Assembly: GCA_048498555.1 (NCBI GenBank) | Contig: JBEHXT010000012.1 | Coordinates: forward strand, 62,001-126,000 | Direction: 5' to 3' | DNA from: Danxiaibacter sp048498555 | GTDB taxonomy: Bacteria; Bacteroidota; Bacteroidia; Chitinophagales; Chitinophagaceae | DNA: 64,000 bases | Shown: in pieces, positions 1 through 9,557 of the stretch | Numbering within the stretch: the first letter of the stretch is position 1 | How the letters are laid out: every line of letters starts with the position of its first letter | Made by a program: the position numbers and the translations under genes | Notes under the pieces: generated by a model | Told to the model about the DNA's origin: nothing | What the model saw: the letters and a program-made list of their open reading frames with translations, nothing else | Databases searched by the model: none

Positions 1-1437
1 TATGATTACAACAGCAAGTATCTTGTTTATGCATCTTATCGCGGGGATGCTTCTTCAAGATTCGGACAGGACACTAAATGGGGATATTTCCCTGCAGTGG
101 GTGCTGGCTGGGTATTATCTGAAGAAGGTTTTATGCAGGGTTTAAAGTCACGCAACATTTTGAGCTATGCCAAAGTAAGGGCAAGCTGGGGTATTTCTGG
201 TTCGCAGTCCAGCGACTTCTACGCACCCTACAACTCATATATAATTCCGGGCACTTACAATGGCGGCGTTGCAGTTCAACCAAGTTACACGAATGGACTA
301 ACTAAAAATGATCTAACATGGGCCAAAACTGAACAAAAGAACCTCGGTATAGACCTCCAGTTTTTGAATAGCCGCATTAACGTATCTGCCGATGTTTACG
401 ATAAGATTTCAAAAGATGACTATTACAATTTCGTATTACCTTTTTATACCGGCTTTGATCAGGTTAATTTTAACGCCCACGATCTTTGGGTAAGTAACAG
501 AGGTTTGGATCTGATGATCAACACCCGAAACATGGCTCCAAGAAGCAAGTTTCAATGGAACACACAACTGGTCCTTACTTTCAATAAGAACGCAATTGCA
601 AAGCTACCTAACAACAACAGGACATTTGTTACAGACGATGTACATAATATTTCCAGGATTTATGCTGTAGGCCAGCCTATATATGAATTCTTTCAAATGA
701 AGTACAAAGGCGTATATAACAAAGAAGAGGATATTCCATTCAACAAACTTACCGGCAATAAAATCACCTACTTCAAGAAAAACTATCCGGTAAAACCTGG
801 CTATCCTATTTGGGAAGATGCTAATGGAGACGGAGACGTTTGGAGTGGAGAAGACAATGGTGACCAATATGGTGACCGCGTTCCAACAGGAAATCCAAAT
901 CCCAAATTTACCGGTGGCTTTACGAACGATTTCACCTATAAAAATTTCTCATTAACGGTAGTATGTACGTTTACCTGGAAAAGAACAGTTGTAAATACTT
1001 TTCAGCAACAACAGTTTGATAACATTGGAGGTAGTGTGCAGGATTTCGCAAAAAGAAGGTTGCCTGTGTTAGATGGATTGAACTACTGGACACCGGAAAA
1101 CGCCAAAGACGCAAACTATAATGCAAGCTTTCCTTCCATCAATCCGTTTGCGCCGTATTTCTACCAGTTCTTCCCATTCTCCAGCATGTGGAACGTAGAT
1201 GGCAGCTATTTCAAAGTTAAATACGTAATGCTTGGTTACAATATTCCCCGCAGCATTACCAAAAAACTCGGACTGAAAAACGTAAGGGCTTATAGCATGA
1301 TGGACAATGTGCTGATAATAAAAAACAAGAACAATACAATGCCGGATCCTGAAGCTGTTGATCAGCTGGGCGTTTATACAGGTGGCTTGTATCCTCAGCC
1401 ACACAAGTTCACTTTCGGCCTCGACATTCAGTTATAA
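1..1437 (+). CDS. SusC/RagA-type TonB-linked outer membrane receptor, C-terminal part
   Basis: The reading frame is open from the first base, so this is the last 478 residues of a receptor that starts outside the window. The visible part is the C-terminal half of the beta barrel: it has the family-typical stretch GYFPAVGAGWVLSEE near the start, a GNPNPKFTGGFTNDFTYKN strand, and ends in an aromatic-rich strand closing with FGLDIQL, as expected for an outer membrane barrel. SusC proteins import oligosaccharides or peptides across the outer membrane using TonB energy, with SusD as lid. The next gene is SusD, 17 bases away, so the two form the usual pair. The plug, carboxypeptidase-like and TonB-box regions are not visible, and the substrate cannot be read from this part. 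Confidence 0.93.
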   Translation, partial: YDYNSKYLVYASYRGDASSRFGQDTKWGYFPAVGAGWVLSEEGFMQGLKSRNILSYAKVRASWGISGSQSSDFYAPYNSYIIPGTYNGGVAVQPSYTNGLTKNDLTWAKTEQKNLGIDLQFLNSRINVSADVYDKISKDDYYNFVLPFYTGFDQVNFNAHDLWVSNRGLDLMINTRNMAPRSKFQWNTQLVLTFNKNAIAKLPNNNRTFVTDDVHNISRIYAVGQPIYEFFQMKYKGVYNKEEDIPFNKLTGNKITYFKKNYPVKPGYPIWEDANGDGDVWSGEDNGDQYGDRVPTGNPNPKFTGGFTNDFTYKNFSLTVVCTFTWKRTVVNTFQQQQFDNIGGSVQDFAKRRLPVLDGLNYWTPENAKDANYNASFPSINPFAPYFYQFFPFSSMWNVDGSYFKVKYVMLGYNIPRSITKKLGLKNVRAYSMMDNVLIIKNKNNTMPDPEAVDQLGVYTGGLYPQPHKFTFGLDIQL

Positions 1438-1454
1438 TCCTCAAAAATAATAGT

Positions 1455-3032
1455 ATGAATAAGCGATATTCAATCATTAAATACATCTTCTTTCTTTTAT
1501 GCGCGCCGTCCTTTTTTACGGCATGTAAAAAACAACTGTATGATGGCCCCATAGATTCAACTTATAGCCAGAAGTTCTGGACATCTCAAACTTCAGTTGA
1601 ACAGGCAACAGTAGCCATGTACGGCCAGTTAAGGGCCAGCCTGAGAAATGGCAGCCCATATGATATGCAGGAGCCCTCACACTTCGTATTTGGAGACCTT
1701 GTGGCGGGTGTTTTTGAACCGGGCGCAGGCGACACGTTCCTGCCCTACGGCCTAAAGGCGAGCAACAATCCTGCATTCAACTTCTCTTATGTACCTTATT
1801 GGGAAAGTTCGCTTCAAGACTGGTCACGTTTTTATAAAGTAATATCACAAGCCAACCTGATATTAGAAAACGTACCAAAAATGTCGGCATCCATGTTTAC
1901 AGATGAAAGCGTAAGGAACAGCTACCTGGCTGAAGCATTATTTACAAGAGCATACACGTATTTCTATATTACACGTGTTTGGGGTGATCCTGTGTATGTT
2001 TCAAAAACATTTGATGGTTCAGATTATGGCAATATTCCTCCTCTTCCAAGGACTGAAGAAGGTATTGTTATGGATAGCTGTATTGCTGACTTAAAAAAGG
2101 CGGCAGGTTACCTGGATTTTTCCGGAGGCGATCCGATGAAATCCATCAGGGCTAATAAAGGAACTGCATATGCGCTGATGGCCCACATTTATGAGTGGAA
2201 GCATGATTATGCCAATGCGCATACTGCATGCCAGGAAGTAATCAAAAATGGTGGATATTCACTGGAACCTATGGCAAGCTATACCAACATCTGGAAAGGC
2301 CAGTCATCAAGCGAAAGCATTTTTGAAATACCAATGTTGTTCGATCCCAATGATCCTAATTTTAAGAACGGCGGCGATTGGGCTGAAGCGAAGTTTTCAT
2401 GCTTCGCAACTTTCTTAAAAGGCCCTATTGTCGACAATAGAAAAAGCTCCTGCTGGGTAGCTACAAAAGGTGGTTTATTCAACACTACGTTATTTACAGA
2501 TACAACCAATGATGCACGTTACAAAGCGGTATTCCAGTCATTGCCATCTACGGGCGGAGACAAAGCGGGTTATATGCTTACCAAGTACGCCAACTTTGCA
2601 TACGGAACACCAGATACCAAGTCTAACGCCTACATCAATAATAACCTTGTACTGTTACGTTTGTCTGATATCTATTTGTTAGATGCAGAAGCATTAGGTT
2701 ATTTAAATGATGTTGAGGGAGCACGTGAGGCACTTAAAGCTACAGAAGACAGAGCTGGAATCACCAACTATCAAAGCCCCAGCTCTTCTTATGACATCAT
2801 AGATGAAGTAGTAATGGAAAGAGGACGTGAGCTGATTGGTGAAGGGCAATGGTTTTATGATCTTATTCGTACAGAATATACACAGCAGTGGTTGGAATAT
2901 GTTGGATATCCTGCAAACAGAGTAACTCCTACGGCTAAGGGTTATTACTGGCCGCTGGATATGACAACTTTATTCCCGTATGACAATCTTCTTACACAAA
3001 ACCCTTATTGGGCCACTAACGCGGGTAAATAA
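1455..3032 (+). CDS. SusD/RagB family surface lipoprotein
   Basis: A 525-residue nutrient-binding lipoprotein partner of the SusC receptor just upstream. The N terminus is a lipoprotein signal with lipobox FFTAC followed by KKQ, so it is anchored in the outer membrane. The SusD_RagB-type helical region is seen around residues 110-175 (NLILENVPKM, then EALFTRAYTYFYITRVWGD) and the C-terminal half carries RLSDIYLLDAEAL, EDRAGI and ERGRELIGEGQWFYDLIRT, all typical of this family. Length is normal. It forms the lid of the transporter and captures substrate. It is probably co-transcribed with the receptor and the next two lipoprotein genes. The ligand is not evident from sequence. Confidence 0.95.
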   Translation: MNKRYSIIKYIFFLLCAPSFFTACKKQLYDGPIDSTYSQKFWTSQTSVEQATVAMYGQLRASLRNGSPYDMQEPSHFVFGDLVAGVFEPGAGDTFLPYGLKASNNPAFNFSYVPYWESSLQDWSRFYKVISQANLILENVPKMSASMFTDESVRNSYLAEALFTRAYTYFYITRVWGDPVYVSKTFDGSDYGNIPPLPRTEEGIVMDSCIADLKKAAGYLDFSGGDPMKSIRANKGTAYALMAHIYEWKHDYANAHTACQEVIKNGGYSLEPMASYTNIWKGQSSSESIFEIPMLFDPNDPNFKNGGDWAEAKFSCFATFLKGPIVDNRKSSCWVATKGGLFNTTLFTDTTNDARYKAVFQSLPSTGGDKAGYMLTKYANFAYGTPDTKSNAYINNNLVLLRLSDIYLLDAEALGYLNDVEGAREALKATEDRAGITNYQSPSSSYDIIDEVVMERGRELIGEGQWFYDLIRTEYTQQWLEYVGYPANRVTPTAKGYYWPLDMTTLFPYDNLLTQNPYWATNAGK

Positions 3033-3060
3033 CCAATAACTGTTTTATAAAAACATAAAA

Positions 3061-3780
3061 ATGAAATCGAAAATATTAAGCAGGATTTTATTATCAGCAT
3101 GCACACTGGCTCTATTATACTCGTGCAAGAAAGATAATTACATTGTTGGCGGTTCTGTTCACGACGTTAACCAATTTAAGAATACCAGTACCTATGATGT
3201 TCTTAAGACCAATCCGGTTTTTGACACATTGTCCATCATCATAGATGCGGCTGGCATGCGTGATAAAATAAACGCAAGCGGTACATCTTTCTTTGCGCCT
3301 ACTGATTATTCCATCTATAATTATTTAGTGGCACGTACGCTTTATGTGCAAAATAAATTTGACCAGTATGGAAAGTTTGGTTTAGACTCTTTGGTGTACT
3401 ATTTAAAAAACAATGTAAATCACACAGCGGATTCTATGTCAATGTACCTTATTGGAAAACCGCTGACCTATGATGTGCTTAAACCGGGCGGAACGCTTTA
3501 CCCTACACAACTTGCCGGAGATACTGCTGTTGTTTCTTATGAATACACAAAAGACGGAAACCTGGGTTATACCACGCTCGTTTCAGGCACGCCGCAACTT
3601 GTGTATTACACACATTTATGGCGCCATTTTCCGTTGACAGATTCATATACCATAGACAATTTACAACCTGGCGATGGCGTACATACACTAGTACAAACTT
3701 CGGGCATGCTTACCCAGAACGGTGTAATGCATGTACTTAGCAACAGCCATACACTGTTCTTTTACGGCACAAACAGGTAA
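3061..3780 (+). CDS. Fasciclin (FAS1) domain lipoprotein
   Basis: A 239-residue protein with a lipoprotein signal (lipobox LLYSC at about residue 22) followed by a single FAS1-like domain. The segment TSTYDVLKTNPVFDTLSIII then INASGTSFFAPTD matches the start of a FAS1 domain, and the end carries the second conserved block, NGVMHVLSNSHTLFF. FAS1 domains are extracellular adhesion or binding modules. In Bacteroidota such lipoproteins are often placed directly after SusC/SusD, as here (28 bases behind susD), where they are thought to be accessory surface proteins. A role in substrate binding on the cell surface is an inference from position. Confidence 0.82.
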   Translation: MKSKILSRILLSACTLALLYSCKKDNYIVGGSVHDVNQFKNTSTYDVLKTNPVFDTLSIIIDAAGMRDKINASGTSFFAPTDYSIYNYLVARTLYVQNKFDQYGKFGLDSLVYYLKNNVNHTADSMSMYLIGKPLTYDVLKPGGTLYPTQLAGDTAVVSYEYTKDGNLGYTTLVSGTPQLVYYTHLWRHFPLTDSYTIDNLQPGDGVHTLVQTSGMLTQNGVMHVLSNSHTLFFYGTNR

Positions 3781-3854
3781 TTGCGTCAACAATAATTAAC
3801 AGGCTGTATTTAACGGAATTCACCTTGAATACAGATACTTCAAAATAATTTCGG

Positions 3855-4955
3855 ATGAAAACAAATAAAAATTTATTCAGAAAAATATCCGCAGCACTTG
3901 CAGGCCTTACGCTATTAGGTGCTGCCTGTACAAAATATGAGAGTGGGTTTATAAGCCCTACTATGCAGTATTCTGTAACGACTTTCAAGATTATTAAAGG
4001 CAGGCTTTCATCGTCTAACTCTCTCGTGTCTGATGGATCGACTATTCCTTTGAATGTTAAATGGACCCATATATACGACTCCACTGGACAAGTGGTTGAC
4101 ACATTGTTTAAAACGCTGCATCCCGTAGGTATTTGGACATCTGCTTACAACCCAGCAACAGATACAACCTTCGAAAAAATCCAGGCAAAGCGCAGCTCTG
4201 AGGATCTTCCTCCGATTAACATCAATCCAAAAAGCGGAGTAATCGAGGCGAATGCAGGCACTTACTATCTGCCATCCGGTACTTACACAATGGACCTGGA
4301 AGTATCGAACAGTGCCGGTACCCAACAGCTAAAGAACGCAATGAAGCTGGTTGTTACAGACGGCAAAGCGTTGGAAACATCCCCTGAAACAGGAGCGTAT
4401 AGTTTAAGCAGGTTGATTGCAAATACTGCAACCGGCGCTTCAAACGGCGTAGCTTTCAACGGCAACAACAATCCTTTTGTAATTGAAAAAATCACAAGGG
4501 TTTCAGATACGCCAAACGTGGTGATTGTTAGAATAACTGATAAGCATGGGACAGTATTCAATCCTTCAAAAGGTGAAATTGCCAAGCGTCCAAACTCAGG
4601 ATTAAATCCAACGCCGCCTTTCCTGCAAAACCTGCAGGATTATGCGCCTGATACTTACAAAGCATTGGATACAGCCATGTACCTGCGTTTTCCGCTTGTT
4701 CCATTCCCAATCGCTTCTTTGGGCAATGGATTTAACATGTACTATCGCATTCCTACAAAATTTGTACATATCGACAGCACCTCTACATGGGCTGCTAATG
4801 TAGGCGGTGGCTATTACGAGGATAAAGGAGACTCACATTACCTCGGTTCATTCCAGGATGACCTGTATGATTTTGCCATCAGAATTCCGATGCGCATACA
4901 AGTACCAGGATCTTACCTGATAGACCTGAAAATTTTAAACGTAACACACAGGTAA
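3855..4955 (+). CDS. SusCD-linked lipoprotein, possibly DUF5007-type
   Basis: A 366-residue protein with a short lipoprotein signal (AALAGLTLLGAAC; lipobox LGAAC). The remainder is beta-rich and has no catalytic motif I recognise. It contains a segment that reads like an Ig-like or carbohydrate-binding fold (GTYYLPSGTYTMDLEVSNSA, about residues 137-156) and an aromatic C-terminal half. Proteins of this size next to SusC/SusD/fasciclin genes are often assigned to DUF5007; I suggest that family only tentatively. It sits 74 bases after the fasciclin gene in the same direction and is followed by a strong hairpin, so it is probably the last gene of the SusC-SusD-fasciclin transcript. A surface glycan-binding role is inferred. 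Confidence 0.6.
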   Translation: MKTNKNLFRKISAALAGLTLLGAACTKYESGFISPTMQYSVTTFKIIKGRLSSSNSLVSDGSTIPLNVKWTHIYDSTGQVVDTLFKTLHPVGIWTSAYNPATDTTFEKIQAKRSSEDLPPININPKSGVIEANAGTYYLPSGTYTMDLEVSNSAGTQQLKNAMKLVVTDGKALETSPETGAYSLSRLIANTATGASNGVAFNGNNNPFVIEKITRVSDTPNVVIVRITDKHGTVFNPSKGEIAKRPNSGLNPTPPFLQNLQDYAPDTYKALDTAMYLRFPLVPFPIASLGNGFNMYYRIPTKFVHIDSTSTWAANVGGGYYEDKGDSHYLGSFQDDLYDFAIRIPMRIQVPGSYLIDLKILNVTHR

Positions 4956-5003
4956 GAGGACTTAACATCTTATATTAATTTTTAACCACGACATTTATGT
5001 CAC

Positions 5004-5047
5004 ACAACTGCATCTTGAAGGTTTACCCGAAAGATGCAGTTGTTTTA
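5004..5047 (+). terminator. Strong hairpin abutting the next start codon
   Basis: A 13-bp perfect stem (5004-5016 with 5031-5043) with a 14-base loop and a short T run. It can end the SusC-to-lipoprotein transcript. Only 10-19 bases separate it from the start of the DUF3472 gene, so it may instead work as an attenuator or as an RNA-processing or stability element within a longer transcript. Confidence 0.75.
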
Positions 5048-5061
5048 TTAACATGATTATC

Positions 5062-6192
5062 ATGAAAAAAACTTTTTTGCTGGCGTTACTCCCCGCGGCT
5101 ATTTTAACTACCCATAACCTGAACGCGCAATCCTGCCCTAAATGGGGCCCTTACGTTGGCGCTAAATTTCAATCGAAAGAAACTGCGGACCTGCTGATGG
5201 CAGAAGTAATGACTCCGGCTGAAGGCAACGCTCCATACACTTACACATGCGCAGTACAATTTGGCATTGGCAAAAGCGGCGGCTATTGTGGTTTGCAAAA
5301 TAAAAATGGCAAGGGTGAACACAATGTTCCACTGAACAACATATTCTCCGTATGGGATTTTCCAAACAAAGTACAGATCCGTGCCGTGTATAAAGACCCT
5401 ATGACTTTTGTTGGTGGATTCGGCCACGAAGGAACAGGCCTGCATTCGCACTGTGACTTTGGATGGGTGCCTGGCCAATGGTACACACACGTTGTACGCA
5501 GATGGTATACCGGAGGTGATAAAACGCAGGTTGGTTATTTCATCTACGATCATACAAAAAAAGAATGGCGGCACTATGTAACATTTGAAGTACCTGAAGC
5601 AGATGCAAAATTGAGAAGCGGCATATCTAGCTTTCTCGAAAATTTTGCAGATGAAAAAAAGACGAGCAGGATATCCAATTACAGAAGTTACTGGCAGCTG
5701 ACTACAGGCAACCAATGGATACATGCTGACTCTTTGGTTGCAGATGCAGGTGAAGGTTTTTGGGATGTAAAAGCTACAGGAAACAACGGCGTACAACTTA
5801 CATCGTGCGGCCCTACATTTATCAAGAAAACCAAGGCAACCTTCCCTGTTAAGGAATCAATGGATAAGCCATCTGTTATTAAACCTGCGGAAATTTATGA
5901 TGCTGGCGTGTACTACGACAAAACAGATAAAACCATGTATGTTAACTGGTCTGTCAACACAGCAGGTGCACCTCAGCTTTCTTACGATATAAAAGTTTAC
6001 GATAACGAAGCAAAATCGGGAACACCCGTTGCTGTTAAGCGGGGCACGGATCCTGACACGCGCAGCATTGCTATTCCCACGCCAAATCTTTCCAGCGAAA
6101 AGAAAACCTATTACCTGGTGATGCAGGTGACTGATATCTTTAACCAACAATCTGCACCCAGGGATTTTATACTGGAAGAACTACAACCTTAA
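5062..6192 (+). CDS. Secreted DUF3472 domain protein
   Basis: A secreted protein of 376 residues (MKKTFLLALLP start; signal peptide ending NLNAQ). An ATG nine bases upstream (5053) would add MII and is possible. Residues about 40-270 match the DUF3472 type: ECF-free, tryptophan- and glycine-rich beta strands including FGIGKSGGYCGLQ, SVWDFPNKVQIRAVY, GFGHEGTG and QWYTHVVRRWYTGG. A C-terminal region of about 90 residues looks like a fibronectin-III-type fold (MYVNWSVN, then YYLVMQVTDIFNQQSAPRDF). DUF3472 has no proven reaction; it is frequent in polysaccharide loci of Bacteroidota. The gene precedes the M60 peptidase by 25 bases, so the pair is probably co-transcribed. A second DUF3472 protein lies at 9558-10814. 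Confidence 0.78.
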   Translation: MKKTFLLALLPAAILTTHNLNAQSCPKWGPYVGAKFQSKETADLLMAEVMTPAEGNAPYTYTCAVQFGIGKSGGYCGLQNKNGKGEHNVPLNNIFSVWDFPNKVQIRAVYKDPMTFVGGFGHEGTGLHSHCDFGWVPGQWYTHVVRRWYTGGDKTQVGYFIYDHTKKEWRHYVTFEVPEADAKLRSGISSFLENFADEKKTSRISNYRSYWQLTTGNQWIHADSLVADAGEGFWDVKATGNNGVQLTSCGPTFIKKTKATFPVKESMDKPSVIKPAEIYDAGVYYDKTDKTMYVNWSVNTAGAPQLSYDIKVYDNEAKSGTPVAVKRGTDPDTRSIAIPTPNLSSEKKTYYLVMQVTDIFNQQSAPRDFILEELQP

Positions 6193-6217
6193 TCTTACTT
6201 TTTCAACTGTTTACTAC

Positions 6218-8473
6218 ATGCAACTTAAACACTTCGCTTTAATCGCGTTGCTTTGCCTTGCAACACAGGCTACCATCGCACAACACTCTAACACGAGTAT
6301 TTTATTGAAAGGCATCGATCATTTGCCATTGCCTGATACACCTGTATATCCACTGGCTTCATACCCGGTCAACAGCCAGAGTGAAATAATAGCGACAGGT
6401 AAATCCTTTTATTCTGACTTGCAATTACCTACCATTGTAACCGGGCAATTCGGGAAAGGAAAAGCAATGATGTTGTTTGCTGACGTTTATTTCAAAAAAC
6501 CATTTCTGGACACCGCTGCCGTACAGCAATTTATCGGCAACGTGTTAACATGGAGCCATTCAGAAAAAAAGACAATTGGTATTTATGAAAATCAGCCACA
6601 ACTGAAAGCATATTTTGAAAGCAAGCATTTTAAAGTATCAACTGTATCAAAAAGCATCTCAGCGAAAACCGGCGTAATTTTTATTTTGAGCGATATTAAA
6701 GACAGTGCTCAAAGAGCCATGATGTTATCGTTCATAGAAAAAGGTGGCACAGTTGTTTTTGCTTCTCCGTTTCCGGCTATTATGGCCGAAACGCGAAATG
6801 AGGTGATGCCGGAATATGCACTAAACGATGTATTATTAAAAACCGGATTGTATCATCCTAATAGCAATTTCCTAAAGGCTTCGTCCACCGGATTCCTTAA
6901 TATTCTTAGTGAGGTTCCCTCCTATCTTTATATCGATAGTATTTTAGCTTATACTCAAAATGGCACCTACAACAAACTGATACCGCAAAACGGCATGACT
7001 GCCGCGGAAGCGATATTGAGATTGGTAGCGGCTAAAGCTGACACCGGCAGCATCTGCTACAAAAAACTGGTTGAAACATTCAGCCTGAATGATACATCAA
7101 CTGCGTATCCTTCGGCAAGCCATATTATCAGGAAGAAAAGCACCAAAGAATTCCTGGGATATCAACTGAAAGAGATTACAATTCAACGCAATAAAAAAGA
7201 CGGCGATTACCATTTTGTTCATCCGGCTGCAAGAAGCTTTCCTGGGGAAATATCAAAGAGTGCTGAACGAATAAATGCAGACATTAGCATAGGCGTGCAT
7301 ACAGGAAGAAATGGCCTGCTCGAGCCCGATTCAGCTTTCAAAAGATGGCACAGCACAGGATATTATGTGCCGGCGGGAGAAACGGTACAGATCATTGTGC
7401 CTTCGCAGCTACAAAAAAGAGCACTCACGGCACAGATTGGGTCCCACGATGATAACCTCTATCATATGGATTATTTTTCACGGTCGCCGAACGATCTAAC
7501 TTCGCATTTTGACCTGTTGAAAGATACTACCGTTATTTACTCTCAATATGGCGGATTACTATACATTAATATTCCGGACTCCACTACACTCACAAACGTA
7601 GCGTTCAAAGCAACCGGCGTAGTTAGCGCGCCTTATTTTTTGCTAGGCAAAACAACCGACGAAGAATGGAATACAATTCGCAATAACCCCGCACCCTGGG
7701 CCGAACTCGCTACCGATAAAATAATCCTGACGGTACCGTCTTACAGAATCCGCAACTTGTCGAACCCAACGCAATTAATGCAGTTCTGGAATGAAGTGAT
7801 GGACGCCGATGCCGACCTTGCTAATATTCCGCATAACAGAAAACATCCCGAGCGGATTATTGTTGATCAACAGGTTTCATGGGGATATATGTTTACGGTT
7901 GAATATAAAATTGTGGTGCCGGATGATGAAAGTTGCCAGTGGATGCTGAATGAATCATTCATGAGAGAAAAGGGATCATGGGGACATTTTCATGAACTGG
8001 GCCATCGCCACCAATTCTGGGGATACGACTATGATGATCTTGGTGAAGTAACAGTAAACTTATACAGCATGTATGTGTACGACAAAGTGCTTCACAAAGG
8101 CATCTACAACCATGAAGCGATTGCATCTGCAGAGAATGTAAACAAATCAATTAAAAACTATTTGGCCAATAGCCCTTCATATGAAAAATGGAAGAATGAT
8201 GCATTTCTTCAGCTTGGGCTTTACATTAAAATAGTAGACGCTTTTGGATGGCAGCCGATAATTAGCCTCCACAAACATTTCAGAGAAATTTATGATCCAA
8301 AGAATATGACACGTGACGACGATAATAGGCGCAACAATTACTTTGTTGCATTGTGTGAAGCAACCGGAAAAGACTTATCTCAATACTTTGAAGCGTGGAA
8401 AATTCCGATTACAGAAGATTCCAAAAGCAAAGTAAAAAAATATCCTTCCTGGATGCCGGATGTTATGCTTTAG
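6218..8473 (+). CDS. Secreted M60-family (enhancin-like) zinc metallopeptidase
   Basis: A 751-residue protein with signal peptide (cleavage after ATIAQ). The peptidase signature is HELGH at residues 592-596 with a downstream Glu at 610 (HEXXH-x13-E), the M60/gluzincin pattern; RHQFWGYDYDDLGEVTVN around it is typical of M60. Residues 1-270 form an N-terminal alpha/beta region, perhaps glutamine-amidotransferase-like, seen also in other long M60 proteins; residues about 330-480 hold the beta-rich part that precedes the catalytic domain (PAGETVQIIVPS). M60 enzymes characterised so far cleave O-glycosylated proteins such as mucins. Placement behind SusC/SusD and a DUF3472 gene, and near a GH109-type enzyme, supports action on secreted glycoproteins. 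The gene ends at a bidirectional terminator. Confidence 0.88.
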   Translation: MQLKHFALIALLCLATQATIAQHSNTSILLKGIDHLPLPDTPVYPLASYPVNSQSEIIATGKSFYSDLQLPTIVTGQFGKGKAMMLFADVYFKKPFLDTAAVQQFIGNVLTWSHSEKKTIGIYENQPQLKAYFESKHFKVSTVSKSISAKTGVIFILSDIKDSAQRAMMLSFIEKGGTVVFASPFPAIMAETRNEVMPEYALNDVLLKTGLYHPNSNFLKASSTGFLNILSEVPSYLYIDSILAYTQNGTYNKLIPQNGMTAAEAILRLVAAKADTGSICYKKLVETFSLNDTSTAYPSASHIIRKKSTKEFLGYQLKEITIQRNKKDGDYHFVHPAARSFPGEISKSAERINADISIGVHTGRNGLLEPDSAFKRWHSTGYYVPAGETVQIIVPSQLQKRALTAQIGSHDDNLYHMDYFSRSPNDLTSHFDLLKDTTVIYSQYGGLLYINIPDSTTLTNVAFKATGVVSAPYFLLGKTTDEEWNTIRNNPAPWAELATDKIILTVPSYRIRNLSNPTQLMQFWNEVMDADADLANIPHNRKHPERIIVDQQVSWGYMFTVEYKIVVPDDESCQWMLNESFMREKGSWGHFHELGHRHQFWGYDYDDLGEVTVNLYSMYVYDKVLHKGIYNHEAIASAENVNKSIKNYLANSPSYEKWKNDAFLQLGLYIKIVDAFGWQPIISLHKHFREIYDPKNMTRDDDNRRNNYFVALCEATGKDLSQYFEAWKIPITEDSKSKVKKYPSWMPDVML

Positions 8474-8480
8474 TAAAAAA

Positions 8481-8512
8481 AAATCCCTGAAGGAATTTCA
8501 CTTCAGGGATTT
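8481..8512. terminator. Bidirectional terminator between convergent genes
   Basis: Perfect 12-bp stem (8481-8492 with 8501-8512), 8-base loop, flanked by A run on the left and T run on the right. It can stop transcription of both the M60 gene (+) and the DinB gene (-), whose stop codons lie 7 and 2 bases outside it. Confidence 0.9.
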
Positions 8513-8514
8513 TA

Positions 8515-9027
8515 TTATTTATTCAATCCTGCTTTTATAACCCGCACCGTTACCAACAACTGGCCCAGGTGCCGCATGGTGTGTTCAGCGGCGTGAAACA
8601 CCAATCCCTGCACCGTTGATGGCAACTGCTTACGCCCTACTCCTCTGAATTCAGTCAATGACGACTCATTTGTATTTTTAAGCTGGGCTATCGCTTCATC
8701 CACACGTTCACTGAACTTTTTTAGTAAGGCAGCAACTGTTACAGAGCTATCTTCTTTCCCTTCTTTGGCTAGTTCATCCAGCTGTTGCTCACTTAGCATC
8801 TTACCACCCGCATATGTCAACAACCGATCGATCACGCCGCTGAGATGCTGCAAATGAAAACCAGGGGAAGCCACATTTGCGGGACGCTCCCATAACAATG
8901 CATCCGGAAAGCTGGCCATTAATTCTGTTATTTCTTCCCTTGCCTGCAAAAGCGCATGGGCTACTGGCTGCAATAAAGGTGGCACGCCTGCTATAGGGCC
9001 ACGCATCCAAATTTCAGGTTGCTGCAT
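8515..9027 (-). CDS. DinB family putative metal-dependent protein
   Basis: A 170-residue cytosolic four-helix-bundle protein of the DinB/YfiT superfamily. The likely metal-binding histidines are H58 or H61 (FHLQHL) and H149 and H153 (HAAEHTMRHLGQ). Members are often thiol transferases or hydrolases acting on small molecules, or damage-inducible proteins of unknown activity; the substrate cannot be told from sequence. The gene stands alone on the - strand, convergent with the M60 gene, and is not obviously connected with its neighbours. A different DinB-type protein (DUF1572) lies at 21743-22240. Confidence 0.88.
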   Translation of the reverse strand: MQQPEIWMRGPIAGVPPLLQPVAHALLQAREEITELMASFPDALLWERPANVASPGFHLQHLSGVIDRLLTYAGGKMLSEQQLDELAKEGKEDSSVTVAALLKKFSERVDEAIAQLKNTNESSLTEFRGVGRKQLPSTVQGLVFHAAEHTMRHLGQLLVTVRVIKAGLNK

Positions 9028-9500
9028 ATTGATTTAAGTTACCGTTAAAAGATCAGCTAAGTTAGCCTAATTAGGGAGGTTAAAGCCCAAAGCATAAAAC
9101 CATTTGAACCATATAAGGCATAAAGAACATGTAAGACGCAGCACAAAGGCTAAAGCGTAAAAACTTTTGAACCAAATAATGACGTATAAAGATTACGTCC
9201 GCTTTGTCGTTACGCATTTACATATCTAAGACGGCAAAAAACATTCGCTACACTATATAAATGCATAGAGAGGATCTTTCGTTTTGCTTTCGCCCATTCA
9301 CGGCTTATTTATATTTTATTTCAGAACACAGGGCGTTGCCCTGTGCTAATGTCAGCGCCCCTTCAGGGCTTTTTTCAGAATACGCGTCACAGCATATATA
9401 CGTAAGCAGAAAATTAAAGTTTCTGGTATTCGAGAAACAAACAACCAGAGCTAAAACATTTTCCGCGCGCTTATATACCCTTATATGCCTTATATGGTTC
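9028..9500. other. Gene-free spacer with degenerate repeats and a two-hairpin element
   Basis: About 470 bases without a credible gene; the open frames here have no family resemblance. 9070-9200 holds two loose copies of a motif around AAAGC-TAAAAAC-TTTGAACCA-ATAA. 9327-9345 is an 8-bp perfect hairpin with a GTT loop, followed by a second G+C-rich hairpin at about 9354-9370 (GCGCCCC-TTCA-GGGC) and a T run. The two hairpins together resemble a REP-like palindromic element, but no second copy is present in the window. Confidence 0.5.
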
Positions 9501-9526
9501 AAAAAAAATCCCGGGCATGCCCGGGA
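9501..9526 (-). terminator. Rho-independent terminator of the DUF5077-DUF3472 gene
   Basis: An 18-bp perfect palindrome at 9509-9526 (TCCCGGGCA and its complement) followed, on the - strand, by eight T residues. It lies 31 bases beyond the stop codon of the gene at 9558. Confidence 0.88.
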
Positions 9527-9557
9527 TACAAATTCTAAATGTTGCGTTTTATTCTTT

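Noticed and set aside
5104..5796. A 230-residue open frame on the - strand
   Set aside because: It is antisense to the DUF3472 gene, has no family features and its frame follows from the codon pattern of the + strand gene.
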